Below are positions 8,101 to 15,976 of a DNA stretch of 64,000 nt, one piece after another. Positions within the stretch are counted from its first letter, which is position 1; every line of letters begins with the position of its first letter. The DNA is from Thermopolyspora flexuosa. GTDB lineage: Bacteria > Actinomycetota > Actinomycetes > Streptosporangiales > Streptosporangiaceae. The notes beneath the pieces were generated by a model. It saw only the letters and a program-made list of their open reading frames with translations. It ran no database searches and was not told the origin of the DNA. A program made the position numbers and the translations under genes. The stretch is from the NCBI RefSeq assembly GCF_006716785.1, contig NZ_VFPQ01000001.1:744001-808000 (forward strand), written 5' to 3'.

Positions 8101-9848
8101 GCGAGGCCGCCGGACGCGGCCGCGCGGAAGGTGACGGTGCCCTCCGGGGTCTGCACCGTCACCTTCCCACCCGAGCAGGACACCTCGGGCTCGGCGGTGC
8201 CGGGCACGATCACCGTGAGCAGGGCGCTCGCCGCGGGGGAGACCACGGCGGGCGCCTTCTCCCTGCGCATGTAGCCCGGGGAGACCCAGCCCTGGTACGG
8301 GTTGGTCCGGCCGATCACCACCTGCTGGCCGCCGATCGGCCTGCAGGACGGCATGGCGAGCTGCACCAGGCTCGCCCGCCAGCCCTTGGCGCCGTTCTCG
8401 CCGACCACGACGTGGCCGCCCCGGTTGGAGATGACCTTCAGGTCGGCGGGGAAGTGCCACAGGTTGCGGATGCGCGCGCCCTTGGCGGCGGTGTCGAGGA
8501 CGGCCATCACGTCCCGGTCGTGGTTGACCAGCACCGACCGGGTGCGGCGCACGCCGTACGCGGTGTCGGACAGCTTGTACGTCTGACGCCCGTCGCCGAT
8601 CTTGTACGCGTCGAGCCGGCTCGCCGTACGCGGCCGGAAGCGCTTGCCCGCCACCACCGGCACGTTGTGCGCCTCCGGGGACATGGTCCAGTACCGGTAG
8701 GCGGTCTTCTCGTAGGAGTGGAAGCCGACGTCGACGAGCACGTCCCGGCCCTGGGCGTAGTAGGTGACGCCGAGGTGGTCCTCGTGGCCGTGGTACTTCA
8801 GGCCGGGGCCGAACCGGATCGAGTAGTACGCCGCCTCGGGGTCGTCCCAGGCGGTGCGGCCGAACACGTACCCGGCGCGGCGGAACACCTTGACCGGCTT
8901 CTCCCGCTTCGCCTTCTTGGTGCTCTGCTTGCCGGTCGCGTCCTTCTCCGCCTCGTCGGGGGTGAACCCGGTGGGCCGCACGTCCGGGCCGCCGTCGCCG
9001 ATCGGCACCATGTACCCGTTCGGCTGGGTGGCGTGCACGATGTAGGAGGCGAGCCGGTCGTACCGGCGCCGCATCTCGCCCGGCACCTTCATCCCGCACT
9101 CGGTGATCTTCTCCATCGCGGTCGTCATGCGCTGGTGCACGTAGACGCCGTACCGCGGCGCCTGCTCCTGCAGCGCGCCGTCGGAGTCGATGGCGAGCCT
9201 CGCCGAGGAGTTCATCCGCTTCACCGCGAGCCTGCTCCAGGAGCGCTCGCCGAGGCGGCAGCCGATGCTGAGCAGGCCGATGTCCTGGTCGAGGCCGTGG
9301 TTGTGGCCCTTCTCATACAGGGCCGGGTTGGCGAGCACCTTCGCGTGCTCGCGCAGGCTGCGGGTGAGCCAGTCCGCCTTCACGTGCCGGCTCAGGCAGA
9401 CCAGGGCGGGGGCGCGCAGCGCCACCGGGTGCTCCTCCCAGGCGTACCGGTTGGTGCGCCGCCCGCCGCGCGGGTTGTCCTTCACCCAGTCCTTGGCGAC
9501 CTCCACCGCGCGGTCGAGGTACCTGCGGTCACCGGTGGTCTCGTACTCGGCGACGAGCCGGGCCATCCAGCGCAGCGAGTGGAACACCATCGCCCACGAG
9601 CGGTTGCGGTGGGGGTTGGTGTGCCAGTTCACGTCGCGGCCGATGCGGACCGGGGGGAGGTCGACGAACTCGAGCCGGCCCGCCATGATGTCCGCCGCCG
9701 TCGGCGTGGCGGGCAGCCAGTCGCCCTGGCAGTCGCCGGTGCGCTTGCTCTCGGGCGCCGTCGTGGGCGCCGCGTGCGCGGCCGGGACGACCGCGCCGGC
9801 CGCGAGCAGGACCGACAACAGAGCGATGCCTCGTGTGCGGGCGCGCAC
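8097..9848 (-). CDS. Secreted heparinase II/III-like protein
   Basis: A 583-residue exported protein starting at GTG 9848 with GGAGGAAG just upstream. A Sec signal peptide spans 1-26 (MRARTRGIALLSVLLAAGAV then a cut near AHA-AP). The N-terminal half is an alpha/alpha-toroid of the alginate/heparin lyase type, with GHNHGLDQDIGLL carrying candidate Asn/His catalytic residues. The C-terminal half is the heparinase II/III beta-sandwich (YHGHEDHLGVTYYAQGRDVL). Such enzymes cleave uronic-acid polysaccharides by beta-elimination; the substrate here is unknown. A Lys/Glu-rich loop near residue 310 (TGKQSTKKAKREK) is unusual. It is convergent with cimA and shares the CTAG of its stop codon. Confidence 0.8.
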   Translation of the reverse strand: MRARTRGIALLSVLLAAGAVVPAAHAAPTTAPESKRTGDCQGDWLPATPTAADIMAGRLEFVDLPPVRIGRDVNWHTNPHRNRSWAMVFHSLRWMARLVAEYETTGDRRYLDRAVEVAKDWVKDNPRGGRRTNRYAWEEHPVALRAPALVCLSRHVKADWLTRSLREHAKVLANPALYEKGHNHGLDQDIGLLSIGCRLGERSWSRLAVKRMNSSARLAIDSDGALQEQAPRYGVYVHQRMTTAMEKITECGMKVPGEMRRRYDRLASYIVHATQPNGYMVPIGDGGPDVRPTGFTPDEAEKDATGKQSTKKAKREKPVKVFRRAGYVFGRTAWDDPEAAYYSIRFGPGLKYHGHEDHLGVTYYAQGRDVLVDVGFHSYEKTAYRYWTMSPEAHNVPVVAGKRFRPRTASRLDAYKIGDGRQTYKLSDTAYGVRRTRSVLVNHDRDVMAVLDTAAKGARIRNLWHFPADLKVISNRGGHVVVGENGAKGWRASLVQLAMPSCRPIGGQQVVIGRTNPYQGWVSPGYMRREKAPAVVSPAASALLTVIVPGTAEPEVSCSGGKVTVQTPEGTVTFRAAASGGLA

Positions 9849-9871
9849 GCCTTCCTCCCCGAGCAGAACGA

Positions 9872-9906
9872 GAGCCCGTGCCGGCGTGGGGTTCCGGCAC
9901 GAGCTC
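9872..9906 (-). other. Hairpin in the heparinase 5' leader
   Basis: CGTGCCGG (9877-9884) pairs with CCGGCACG (9894-9901), and GAGC/GCTC extend the stem after one mismatch (9872-9906). It lies 24 bases upstream of the GTG start on the minus strand. It may shape the mRNA leader or be a fortuitous dyad. Confidence 0.35.
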
Positions 9907-10034
9907 GCAAGCCGGTCATATGGACCGAATCACACCAGGTGCTCAGGGCACAGGCGTCACAATCCGCACATTTGTTATCGGAGCTTTGACGGATTGCGTC
10001 CTATGACGCGTCGTATGTCCCGTACGGCGGAGCG

Positions 10035-10427
10035 TCACTCGCCCCCGGTTTTCGGCCCGGCGCTCTGCACCACCTCGAAGGACCAGATCTCGGAGGCGCT
10101 CGCCGCGGGCCCGCCCTGCCCGTGGCCGTGCCCCTGCCCCTGTCCCTGTCCCTGCCCTTGTCCGTGGCCCGCCTGCGCCCGGTCGGCGGACGCCTGGGCG
10201 TGCCCGGCCTGGAACGCCCGGCTGCTCAGCCACCGCTGGTAGTCCTCCTCGCTGCGCCAGCGGGTGTAGACGAGGTAGCGGTCGGTGCCCTCGACCGGCC
10301 GCAGCAGCTCGAACCACTCGAAGCCGTCGGAGGACTCGACCATGCCGGCCCGGTTGGCGAACCGCTTCTCCAGCTCCTCGCGCATCTCCGGCGGCACGGT
10401 CAGCACGTTGATCTTCACTACGGACAT
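10035..10427 (-). CDS. ABM-domain monooxygenase-like protein
   Basis: A 130-residue protein with an antibiotic-biosynthesis-monooxygenase (ABM) dimeric ferredoxin-like fold: MSVVKINVLTVPPEMREELE, FANRAGMVESSDGFEWFELL, YLVYTRWRSEEDYQRWLSS. Relatives include heme-degrading HmoB/MhuD-type enzymes and cofactor-free oxygenases. EGFEWFELLRP-like segments in actinobacteria often belong to the heme-oxygenase-like subgroup, but I cannot identify the heme ligand with certainty. Residues 88-106 are an inserted Gly/Gln/His run (HGQGQ repeats) between the last helix and the final beta strand (SEIWSFEVVQ); this is not part of the usual fold. No operon partner; it stands alone between two divergent or convergent genes. 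Confidence 0.8.
   Translation of the reverse strand: MSVVKINVLTVPPEMREELEKRFANRAGMVESSDGFEWFELLRPVEGTDRYLVYTRWRSEEDYQRWLSSRAFQAGHAQASADRAQAGHGQGQGQGQGQGHGHGQGGPAASASEIWSFEVVQSAGPKTGGE
10110..10166 (-). repeat. Gly-Gln/Gly-His coding microsatellite
   Basis: About nine 6-bp units of the type CCCTGT/CCCTGC/CGTGGC (plus strand) encode the His-Gly-Gln tract in the ABM protein. Reading frame is kept because the unit is six bases; copy number could vary by slippage. Confidence 0.75.
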
Positions 10428-10556
10428 GTCTCGATCCTCTCACCGCGCCCTGCCCGTGGCACGGACGACGTGCCCTGCGACGCGGCGCAGGCCACGCCGT
10501 ACGCCGGCCGTCCACAGGCGCCCGCCCGGCTGCCACCCCCAGGTGCGGTACGGCAC

Positions 10557-10562
10557 TAGCCT
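10557..10562 (+). promoter_or_regulatory. -10 box, leaderless start of FAH gene
   Basis: TAGCCT at 10557-10562 is six bases before the GTG at 10569. No Shine-Dalgarno sequence is present, so the mRNA probably begins at the start codon. Confidence 0.5.
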
Positions 10563-10568
10563 TGTGGT

Positions 10569-11345
10569 GTGCGCATCGCGAGGTATACCAAGGACGGTGA
10601 GGTCGCCTTCGGCGTGATCGAGGGGGCGCGCGGCGAGGAGGTCGTCGCGCGGATCGACGGGCACCCGTTCGGCACCATCCGGTTCACCGGGGAGCGTCAC
10701 CCCCTCAAGGACGTGCGGCTCGTCGCCCCGTTGCTCCCGACGAAGATCATCGCCATCGGGCGGAACTACGCGGCCCACGCGGCGGAGCTCGGCAACGAGG
10801 TGCCCGAGGAGCCGCTCATGTTCCTCAAGCCGTCCAGCTCGGTGATCGGCCCCGGCGAGGGCATCGTCTACCCGGCCAAGCTCTCCGAGCGCGTGGACTT
10901 CGAGGGCGAGCTCGCCGTCGTGATCGGCCGGCTGTGCCGGGACGTGCCCGCCGAGCGCGCCAACGAGGTCATCTTCGGCTACACCTGCGCCAACGACGTC
11001 ACCGCGCGGGACCTGCAGAACAAGGACGGCCAGTGGACCCGGGCCAAGGGCTTCGACACCTTCTGCCCGCTCGGCCCGTGGATCCAGACCGAGCTCGACC
11101 CGTCCGACCTGGCGATCACCACCAGCGTCAACGGCGAGCTGCGGCAGAGCGCCCGCACCTCCCAGCTCATCCACGACATCCCGAAGCTGATCGCCCACGT
11201 CAGCGCGGTGATGACCCTCATCCCCGGTGACGTCATCCTCACCGGCACGCCGGAGGGGGTCGGCCCGCTGCAGGTCGGGGACGAGGTCAGCGTCGGCATC
11301 GAAGGCATCGGAACTCTCACCAACCGGGTGATCTCACGTGACTGA
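10569..11345 (+). CDS. Fumarylacetoacetate hydrolase family protein
   Basis: A 258-residue FAH-fold enzyme. Metal ligands are visible as Glu112 and Glu114 ([11 protein letters not shown]) and Asp143 ([11 protein letters not shown]). [13 protein letters not shown] and [16 protein letters not shown] are family signatures. Members act as acylpyruvate hydrolases, oxaloacetate decarboxylases or 2-hydroxyhepta-2,4-diene-1,7-dioate isomerases, and the sequence does not separate these. The gene overlaps the gltX start by eight bases (GTGACTGA), implying translational coupling; the same pair (Rv2993c-gltS) is adjacent in M. tuberculosis. The GTG start is probably leaderless. Confidence 0.88.
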   Translation: MRIARYTKDGEVAFGVIEGARGEEVVARIDGHPFGTIRFTGERHPLKDVRLVAPLLPTKIIAIGRNYAAHAAELGNEVPEEPLMFLKPSSSVIGPGEGIVYPAKLSERVDFEGELAVVIGRLCRDVPAERANEVIFGYTCANDVTARDLQNKDGQWTRAKGFDTFCPLGPWIQTELDPSDLAITTSVNGELRQSARTSQLIHDIPKLIAHVSAVMTLIPGDVILTGTPEGVGPLQVGDEVSVGIEGIGTLTNRVISRD

Positions 11346-12732
11346 ACTGCGCGTACGCTTCGCGCCCTCGCCCACCGGCATGTTCCACGTCGGCGGGGCC
11401 CGCTCCGCCCTGTTCAACTGGGCGCTCGCCGTACAGGCCGGCGGACGGTTCATCCTGCGCATCGAGGACACCGACCAGGCGCGGAACCGGCCGGAGTGGA
11501 CCGAGGGCATCATCTCGGCGCTCGCCTGGCTCGGCATCGGCTCCGACTCGCCGTACTTCGAGGGGCCGTACTTCCAGTCCGACTACGCCGAGCAGCACCG
11601 GGCCGCGGTGGCGAAGCTGCTCGCCGACGGCCGCGCCTACCACTGCGACTGCACGCGCGAGGACGTCAAGGAGCGCACCGGGTCGGAGTTCAAGGGGTAC
11701 GACGGCTACTGCCGGGACCGCGGGCTCACCTCGGGCGCGGTGCGGTTCCGCACCCCCGACGAGGGCGTGACCGTGGTCGAGGACAAGGTCCGCGGCCGGG
11801 TGGAGTTCGCCAACGACTCGATCGAGGACTTCGCCATCGCGCGCACCGACGGCTCGCCGCTGTTCGTGCTCGCCAACGTCGTCGACGACATGGAGATGCG
11901 CGTCACCCACGTGGTGCGCGGCGACGAGCACCTGGCGAACACCCCCAAGCAGCAGCTGCTGTGGGAGGCGCTCGGCGCCACCCCGCCGGTGTGGGCGCAC
12001 GTGCCGGTGCTCGTCAACGAGAAGCGGCAGAAGCTGTCGAAGCGGCGGGACAAGGTCGCGCTCGAGTCCTACCGGGACGAGGGCTACCTCGCCGAGGCGA
12101 TGATCAACTACCTCATGCTGCTCGGCTGGGGCCCCGGCGGCGACCGCGAGATCATGCCGTGGTCCGAGATGGTGCGGCTGTTCCGGCTCGAGGACGTCAA
12201 CCCGTCGCCCGCGTTCTTCGACGAGAAGAAGCTGCGCGCGTTCAACGGCGAGTACATCCGCGCGCTGCCGGTCGACGAGTTCGCCGAGCGCTGCCTGCCG
12301 TGGGTGCGGCCGATCCCCGGCTTCGACGTCGAGGTGTTCCGCAAGGTCGCCCCGCTGGTGCAGACCCGGGTCGCGGTGCTCTCCGAGGTGCCCGGGTACG
12401 TGGACTTCCTGTTCCTCGCCGAGCCGGTGTTCGACCAGGGCTCGTGGGACAAGGGCATGAAGCACGAGGCGGCCCCGGACATCCTCGAGGCGTACGCCGA
12501 GCGGCTCGCCACCGTGGAGTGGAACCCGGACGCGCTCAAGGCCGCGCTCGAGGAGGTCGGCGCGGCGCACGGGCTGAAGCTGGGCAAGGCCCAGGCGCCG
12601 GTGCGCGTGGCGATCACCGGCCGCACGGTCGGGCTGCCGCTGTTCGAGTCGATCGAGGTGCTCGGCCGGGAGCGCTCGCTCGCCCGGGTCAAGGCCGCCC
12701 TGGAGCGGCTGCGCGCCCAGCGGGCCTCCTGA
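11338..12732 (+). CDS. gltX: Glutamyl-tRNA synthetase
   Basis: Class I aminoacyl-tRNA synthetase charging tRNA-Glu, and in actinobacteria also tRNA-Gln, whose Glu is then amidated by GatCAB. 464 residues from GTG 11338. The HIGH-equivalent motif is [11 protein letters not shown] (10-20), the KMSKS equivalent is KLSKR (232-236), and a Cys-X-Cys...Cys cluster (YHCDCTRED ... GYCRD) recalls the zinc-binding insertion of bacterial GluRS. The C-terminal anticodon-binding helices complete a normal-length enzyme. It overlaps the FAH gene. Both substrate tRNAs, tRNA-Gln(CTG) and tRNA-Glu(CTC), lie 2.2 and 3.0 kb downstream. Confidence 0.95.
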   Translation: MTELRVRFAPSPTGMFHVGGARSALFNWALAVQAGGRFILRIEDTDQARNRPEWTEGIISALAWLGIGSDSPYFEGPYFQSDYAEQHRAAVAKLLADGRAYHCDCTREDVKERTGSEFKGYDGYCRDRGLTSGAVRFRTPDEGVTVVEDKVRGRVEFANDSIEDFAIARTDGSPLFVLANVVDDMEMRVTHVVRGDEHLANTPKQQLLWEALGATPPVWAHVPVLVNEKRQKLSKRRDKVALESYRDEGYLAEAMINYLMLLGWGPGGDREIMPWSEMVRLFRLEDVNPSPAFFDEKKLRAFNGEYIRALPVDEFAERCLPWVRPIPGFDVEVFRKVAPLVQTRVAVLSEVPGYVDFLFLAEPVFDQGSWDKGMKHEAAPDILEAYAERLATVEWNPDALKAALEEVGAAHGLKLGKAQAPVRVAITGRTVGLPLFESIEVLGRERSLARVKAALERLRAQRAS

Positions 12733-12765
12733 CGGGCCTTCGCCCGCCGGTCGGTACGGCCGGCC

Positions 12766-14787
12766 TCACAGCAGGCCGCGGCGCTCCAGCAGCGGATCCA
12801 GCCGGGGATCGCGGCCGCGGAAGGCGCGGAACGCCTCCATCGCGTCCACGCTGCCGCCCTTCGACAGCAGCTCCCGCCGGAAGCGGTCGCCGTTCTCCCG
12901 GCGCAGCCCGCCGTTCTCCTTGAACCACTCGACGCTGTCCGCGTCGAGCACCTCGCTCCAGATGTACGAGTAGTAGCCCGCGCTGTAGCCGCCGAAGAAG
13001 ATGTGGGCGAAGTAGGTGCTGCGGTACCGGGGCGGGACGCGCTCCAGCGCCACGCCCGCCTCGCGCAGCGCCCGCGCCTCGAACGCCTCCACGTCGGCGT
13101 ACTCGGCCGGGTCGGTGTCCACGTCGATGGTGTGCCACGCCCAGTCGAGCAGCGACGCGGCGAGGTACTCCACGGTGGCGTAGCCCTGGTTGAACCTCCG
13201 GCCGGCGAGCATGCGGTCGACCAGCTCCTGCGGCATCGGCTCGCCGGTCTCGTGGTGCCGGGCGTAGTTGGCGAGCACCTCCGGCCAGGTCGCCCACATC
13301 TCGTTCACCTGCGACGGGTACTCCACGAAGTCCCGCGGCACCGCGGTCCCCGAGAACCGGGGGAACCGCACGTCGGAGAAGAGCGCGTGCAGCGCGTGCC
13401 CGAACTCGTGGAACATCGTGTTCACCTCGTCGAAGGTGAGCAGCGCCGGCTCGCCCGGCGGCGGCTTGACGATGTTGAGGTTGTTCACCACCACCGGTCG
13501 GGTGCCGAGCAGGTGGGACTGCCTGACGAGGCTGTTCATCCACGCCCCGCCGCGCTTGGACGGCCGGGCGTAGTAGTCGGCGAGGAACAGGCCGAGCCCG
13601 GTCCCGTCGGCGTCGAACACCTCGAACACCCGCACGTCCGGGTGGTAGCCGGGCAGGTCGGGCCGCTCCGTGAAGCGCAGGCCGTACAGCCGGGAGGCGG
13701 CGTAGAACACGCCGTCGCGCAGCACCCGCTCCAGCTCGAAGTACGGGCGCACCGCGGCCGCGTCGACGTCGTAGCGGGCCTTGCGCACCTTCTCGGCGTA
13801 GAACGCCCAGTCCCACGCCTGCACCTCGAACCCGGCCGTCTCGTCGAGCGCGGCGGCCTCCCGGTGCGCGTTCGCCACCGCGGGGGCCACGAGCTTGCCG
13901 AGCATCTCGGCGACCGCCCGGGTGCTCGGCGCGGTCTGGTCGGCCACGACGTACTCGGCGTGGTTGGCGTAGCCGAGCAGCCGGGCCCGCTCCGCACGCA
14001 GCCGTACGATCCGCGCCACCAGCTCGGCGTTGTCGCGCAGGCCACGGCCGACCGAGGCGTTGTGGATGCGCTCGCGCAGCGCCCGGTCGGTCAGCTCGGC
14101 GAGCGCGGGCTGCTGGGTGGGCAACACCAGGCCGATCACGTACCTGCCGTCCAGGCCGCGTTCCCGGGCCGTCTCGGCCGCGGCCCGCACCGCCTCCGGG
14201 GAGAGGCCGTCGAGGAGCGCCACGTCGTCCACCACGACCGCGCGCTCGTTGGTGTCGTTGAGCAGGTTCTGCTGGAACGCCGTGGAGAGGGTGGACAGCT
14301 CCTCGTTGATCTTCCGGAGCCGCTCGGCGTCGGTCTCGTCGAGCTCGGCGCCGGCCCGCACGAAGTCGGTGTGGTAGCGCTCGAGCAGCCACCGCTCGTC
14401 CGGGGCGAGGCCGAGCTCGTCGCGGGCCTCGTAGAGGGCCTTGATGCGGGCGAACAGCGCGCGGTTGAGGTGGATCGCGTCGGCGTGCTGGGCGAGCCGC
14501 GGCGTGATCTCCTTCTGGATGCGCTGGATGCCCGGGTCGGCGTCCGCGGAGACCTTGTTGAAGAACACCGCCGACACCCGGTCCAGCACCCGGCCCGAGC
14601 GCTCCAGCGCCACGATCGTGTTCTCGAAGGTGGGCGGCTCGGGCGAGGACGCGATCGCCTCCACCTCGGCGAGCTGCTCGGCCATGCCGCGCTCGAACGC
14701 GGGCAGGTAGTGCTCCTCGCGGATGCGCTCGAACGGCGGCAGCTGGTACGGCAGGTCGCTCGGTGCGAAGAACGGGTTCTCGGCCAC
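12766..14787 (-). CDS. M3-family oligopeptidase / peptidyl-dipeptidase
   Basis: A 673-residue cytosolic zinc metallopeptidase. The catalytic motif FHEFGHALH gives His460, Glu461 and His464; the third ligand Glu is in the downstream VNEMWATWPEV region. Overall length and the DYYARPSKRGGAWMNSLV segment fit the Dcp/OpdA branch. Such enzymes trim short peptides from protein turnover. No signal peptide. The ATG at 14787 begins MAENPFFAPSDLP, typical of the family. It is convergent with gltX, 33 bases apart. Confidence 0.92.
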   Translation of the reverse strand: MAENPFFAPSDLPYQLPPFERIREEHYLPAFERGMAEQLAEVEAIASSPEPPTFENTIVALERSGRVLDRVSAVFFNKVSADADPGIQRIQKEITPRLAQHADAIHLNRALFARIKALYEARDELGLAPDERWLLERYHTDFVRAGAELDETDAERLRKINEELSTLSTAFQQNLLNDTNERAVVVDDVALLDGLSPEAVRAAAETARERGLDGRYVIGLVLPTQQPALAELTDRALRERIHNASVGRGLRDNAELVARIVRLRAERARLLGYANHAEYVVADQTAPSTRAVAEMLGKLVAPAVANAHREAAALDETAGFEVQAWDWAFYAEKVRKARYDVDAAAVRPYFELERVLRDGVFYAASRLYGLRFTERPDLPGYHPDVRVFEVFDADGTGLGLFLADYYARPSKRGGAWMNSLVRQSHLLGTRPVVVNNLNIVKPPPGEPALLTFDEVNTMFHEFGHALHALFSDVRFPRFSGTAVPRDFVEYPSQVNEMWATWPEVLANYARHHETGEPMPQELVDRMLAGRRFNQGYATVEYLAASLLDWAWHTIDVDTDPAEYADVEAFEARALREAGVALERVPPRYRSTYFAHIFFGGYSAGYYSYIWSEVLDADSVEWFKENGGLRRENGDRFRRELLSKGGSVDAMEAFRAFRGRDPRLDPLLERRGLL

Positions 14788-14899
14788 GGCGTCTGGCTCC
14801 TCTCCACGCGCTGCCTACCAGGATGCCGCCGACCGGGCCCGGCGCAAACGCCGGATCCGCGGTGTCCGCACGCGGCCGACCGGGCTTCCGGCATTCGTT

Positions 14900-14929
14900 T
14901 TGGTGCTCGGTGCCAAGCTGGGCTATCCT
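14900..14929 (+). promoter_or_regulatory. Promoter of tRNA-Gln
   Basis: -35 TTGGTG (14900-14905), 18-bp spacer, -10 TATCCT (14924-14929); predicted start near 14936, thirty bases before the tRNA. Close to the housekeeping consensus. Confidence 0.65.
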
Positions 14930-14965
14930 TTCGAACGTCGCGAACGGCCGACAGGCCGCGAGCAA

Positions 14966-15037
14966 TGGGGTATGGGGTAATTGGCAGCCCGGCGGATTCT
15001 GGCTCCGCTAGTCTAGGTTCGAGTCCTGGTACCCCAG
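14966..15037 (+). tRNA. tRNA-Gln (anticodon CTG)
   Basis: Seven-pair acceptor stem TGGGGTA/TACCCCA, including the U1-A72 pair typical of tRNA-Gln. The anticodon stem is GCGGA/TCCGC with loop TTCTGGC, so CTG is at 14999-15001. The T stem is CTAGG/CCTGG with loop TTCGAGT, and the discriminator base is G. The CCA end is not encoded. It is read as glutamine; in actinobacteria it is charged by GluRS and then amidated. Confidence 0.93.
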
Positions 15038-15052
15038 CGATACGCTGACCGA

Positions 15053-15086
15053 CGCGGATGTCTCCCGACATCCGCGTTCGTCGTTT
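15053..15086 (+). terminator. Terminator of tRNA-Gln
   Basis: CGCGGATGTC (15053-15062) and GACATCCGCG (15067-15076), a perfect 10-bp stem with a TCCC loop, followed by TTCGTCGTTTT. Confidence 0.8.
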
Positions 15087-15605
15087 TCGGGCGATGTGAG
15101 GATGCTCACCCCGGACGTCCGTGGGACACGCGGTCGCCCGCGGCGCCGGGGGAGAGGGACTCGGCATGTTCGCGCATGGCGTGCAGCGCCGCGCGGGCCG
15201 CGGCGAGGTGGGCGCGTTCGGCGGCGAGTACGGCGTCGCCGGATCACTCGGCCATGCCGGGCGCGGGCCGGTGCGCGGGCATGGCAAGGTCTCCAGGTTC
15301 TCGCCGGACGGTCGGCTGCGGCACGGCGCGCTCCGGTCCCGTCGTCATGCGCCGCGGCCACGGCCGTGGCCGGCGCGCTCCGCGCCCGCCGCGTGACCGC
15401 CGGGCCGTGCGGGGGTCGTTCAGGCCCACGCGTCCCGGAGGGCGCGGTGCCCGCTGCGCCGCCCGGGCGCCTCTTCGCGCCGTTTCGCGCCGGGCGCGGT
15501 GGCCGTTCCCGCCGCGTCGCCGCCGCCGGGCCGATCGCGGGCCTCGGATCCGGCTCTGCGTTTCCGCAGGTCAAAGCCATGATCGAAAAGCGGGCGGCAA
15601 TCGGT
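15087..15605. other. Gap between the two tRNA genes
   Basis: About 520 bases with no convincing complete gene. Frames here are Arg/Gly/Ala-rich in every phase. The only coding-like stretch is a minus-strand helical segment at 15106-15243, annotated separately as a possible gene remnant. Confidence 0.6.
15106..15243 (-). pseudogene. Possible HelD-like helicase N-terminal remnant
   Basis: Between two in-frame stops the minus strand reads as a helical stretch that includes VLAAERAHLAAARAALHAMR then EHAESLS and GDRVS. This resembles the N-terminal antiparallel coiled coil of actinobacterial HelD-type (UvrD-like, RNA polymerase-associated) proteins. Similarity seems to stop after GDRVS, a stop codon (15244-15246) precedes it, and no start codon is placed well. 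If right, it is a scrap of about 40 codons left by deletion. Recognition is by memory of the family and is weak. Confidence 0.3.
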
Positions 15606-15634
15606 TTGGTCATCCGGTCCGCGTACGGTACAGT
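15606..15634 (+). promoter_or_regulatory. Promoter of tRNA-Glu
   Basis: -35 TTGGTC (15606-15611), 17-bp spacer, -10 TACAGT (15629-15634). The predicted leader contains a stem CCCGCCG/CGGCGGG (15654-15671) with CGAA loop before the tRNA at 15690, possibly a processing signal. Confidence 0.7.
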
Positions 15635-15689
15635 TACGGACGTCGCAAGGAAACCCGCCGCGAACGGCGGGGGGCAAAGCGACAGGCAA

Positions 15690-15765
15690 GGTCCCGTCGT
15701 CTAGTGGCCTAGGACGCCGCCCTCTCAAGGCGGTAACGCCGGTTCGAATCCGGTCGGGACTACCA
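15690..15765 (+). tRNA. tRNA-Glu (anticodon CTC), CCA encoded
   Basis: Acceptor stem GGTCCCG/CGGGACT (G1-U72 wobble), U8-C9, D arm GTCTAGTGGCCTAGGAC, anticodon stem CCGCC/GGCGG with loop CTCTCAA (CTC at 15724-15726), T arm GCCGG-TTCGAAT-CCGGT, discriminator A, then CCA at 15763-15765. Reads GAG, the dominant Glu codon in this genome. Confidence 0.93.
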
Positions 15766-15770
15766 CGAGG

Positions 15771-15804
15771 ATCCGCCACCCGGAGCACGGGGAGGCGGAT
15801 TTTT
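15771..15804 (+). terminator. Terminator of tRNA-Glu
   Basis: ATCCGCC (15771-15777) and GGCGGAT (15794-15800) with a nested CCCG/CGGG stem inside the loop, followed by TTTTCGTTT. Confidence 0.8.
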
Positions 15805-15926
15805 CGTTTCCCGGGCAAGGCGCCGGGGCGTCCGTCCCGGGGTGCGGCCGGGACGGGCGAGGGCTCTGCTCCGCACGGCCCGCCCGCGCGAGCCCGAGAG
15901 GACGCCACAGAGGGCGCAAAGACCCC

Positions 15927-15952
15927 GTCGGGACTCCGGGGAGGGTCCCGAC
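15927..15952 (-). terminator. Minus-strand terminator of the HEAT-like gene
   Basis: GTCGGGAC (15927-15934) and GTCCCGAC (15945-15952) form a perfect 8-bp stem just past the stop of the minus-strand gene at 15977. On the minus strand it is followed by GGGGTCTTTG. Confidence 0.5.
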
Positions 15953-15976
15953 CGTTTCGGCCCGCGTCGGTGGCGC

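Noticed and set aside
10110-10166. CRISPR-like repeat
   Set aside because: Six-base units without spacers, inside a coding frame.
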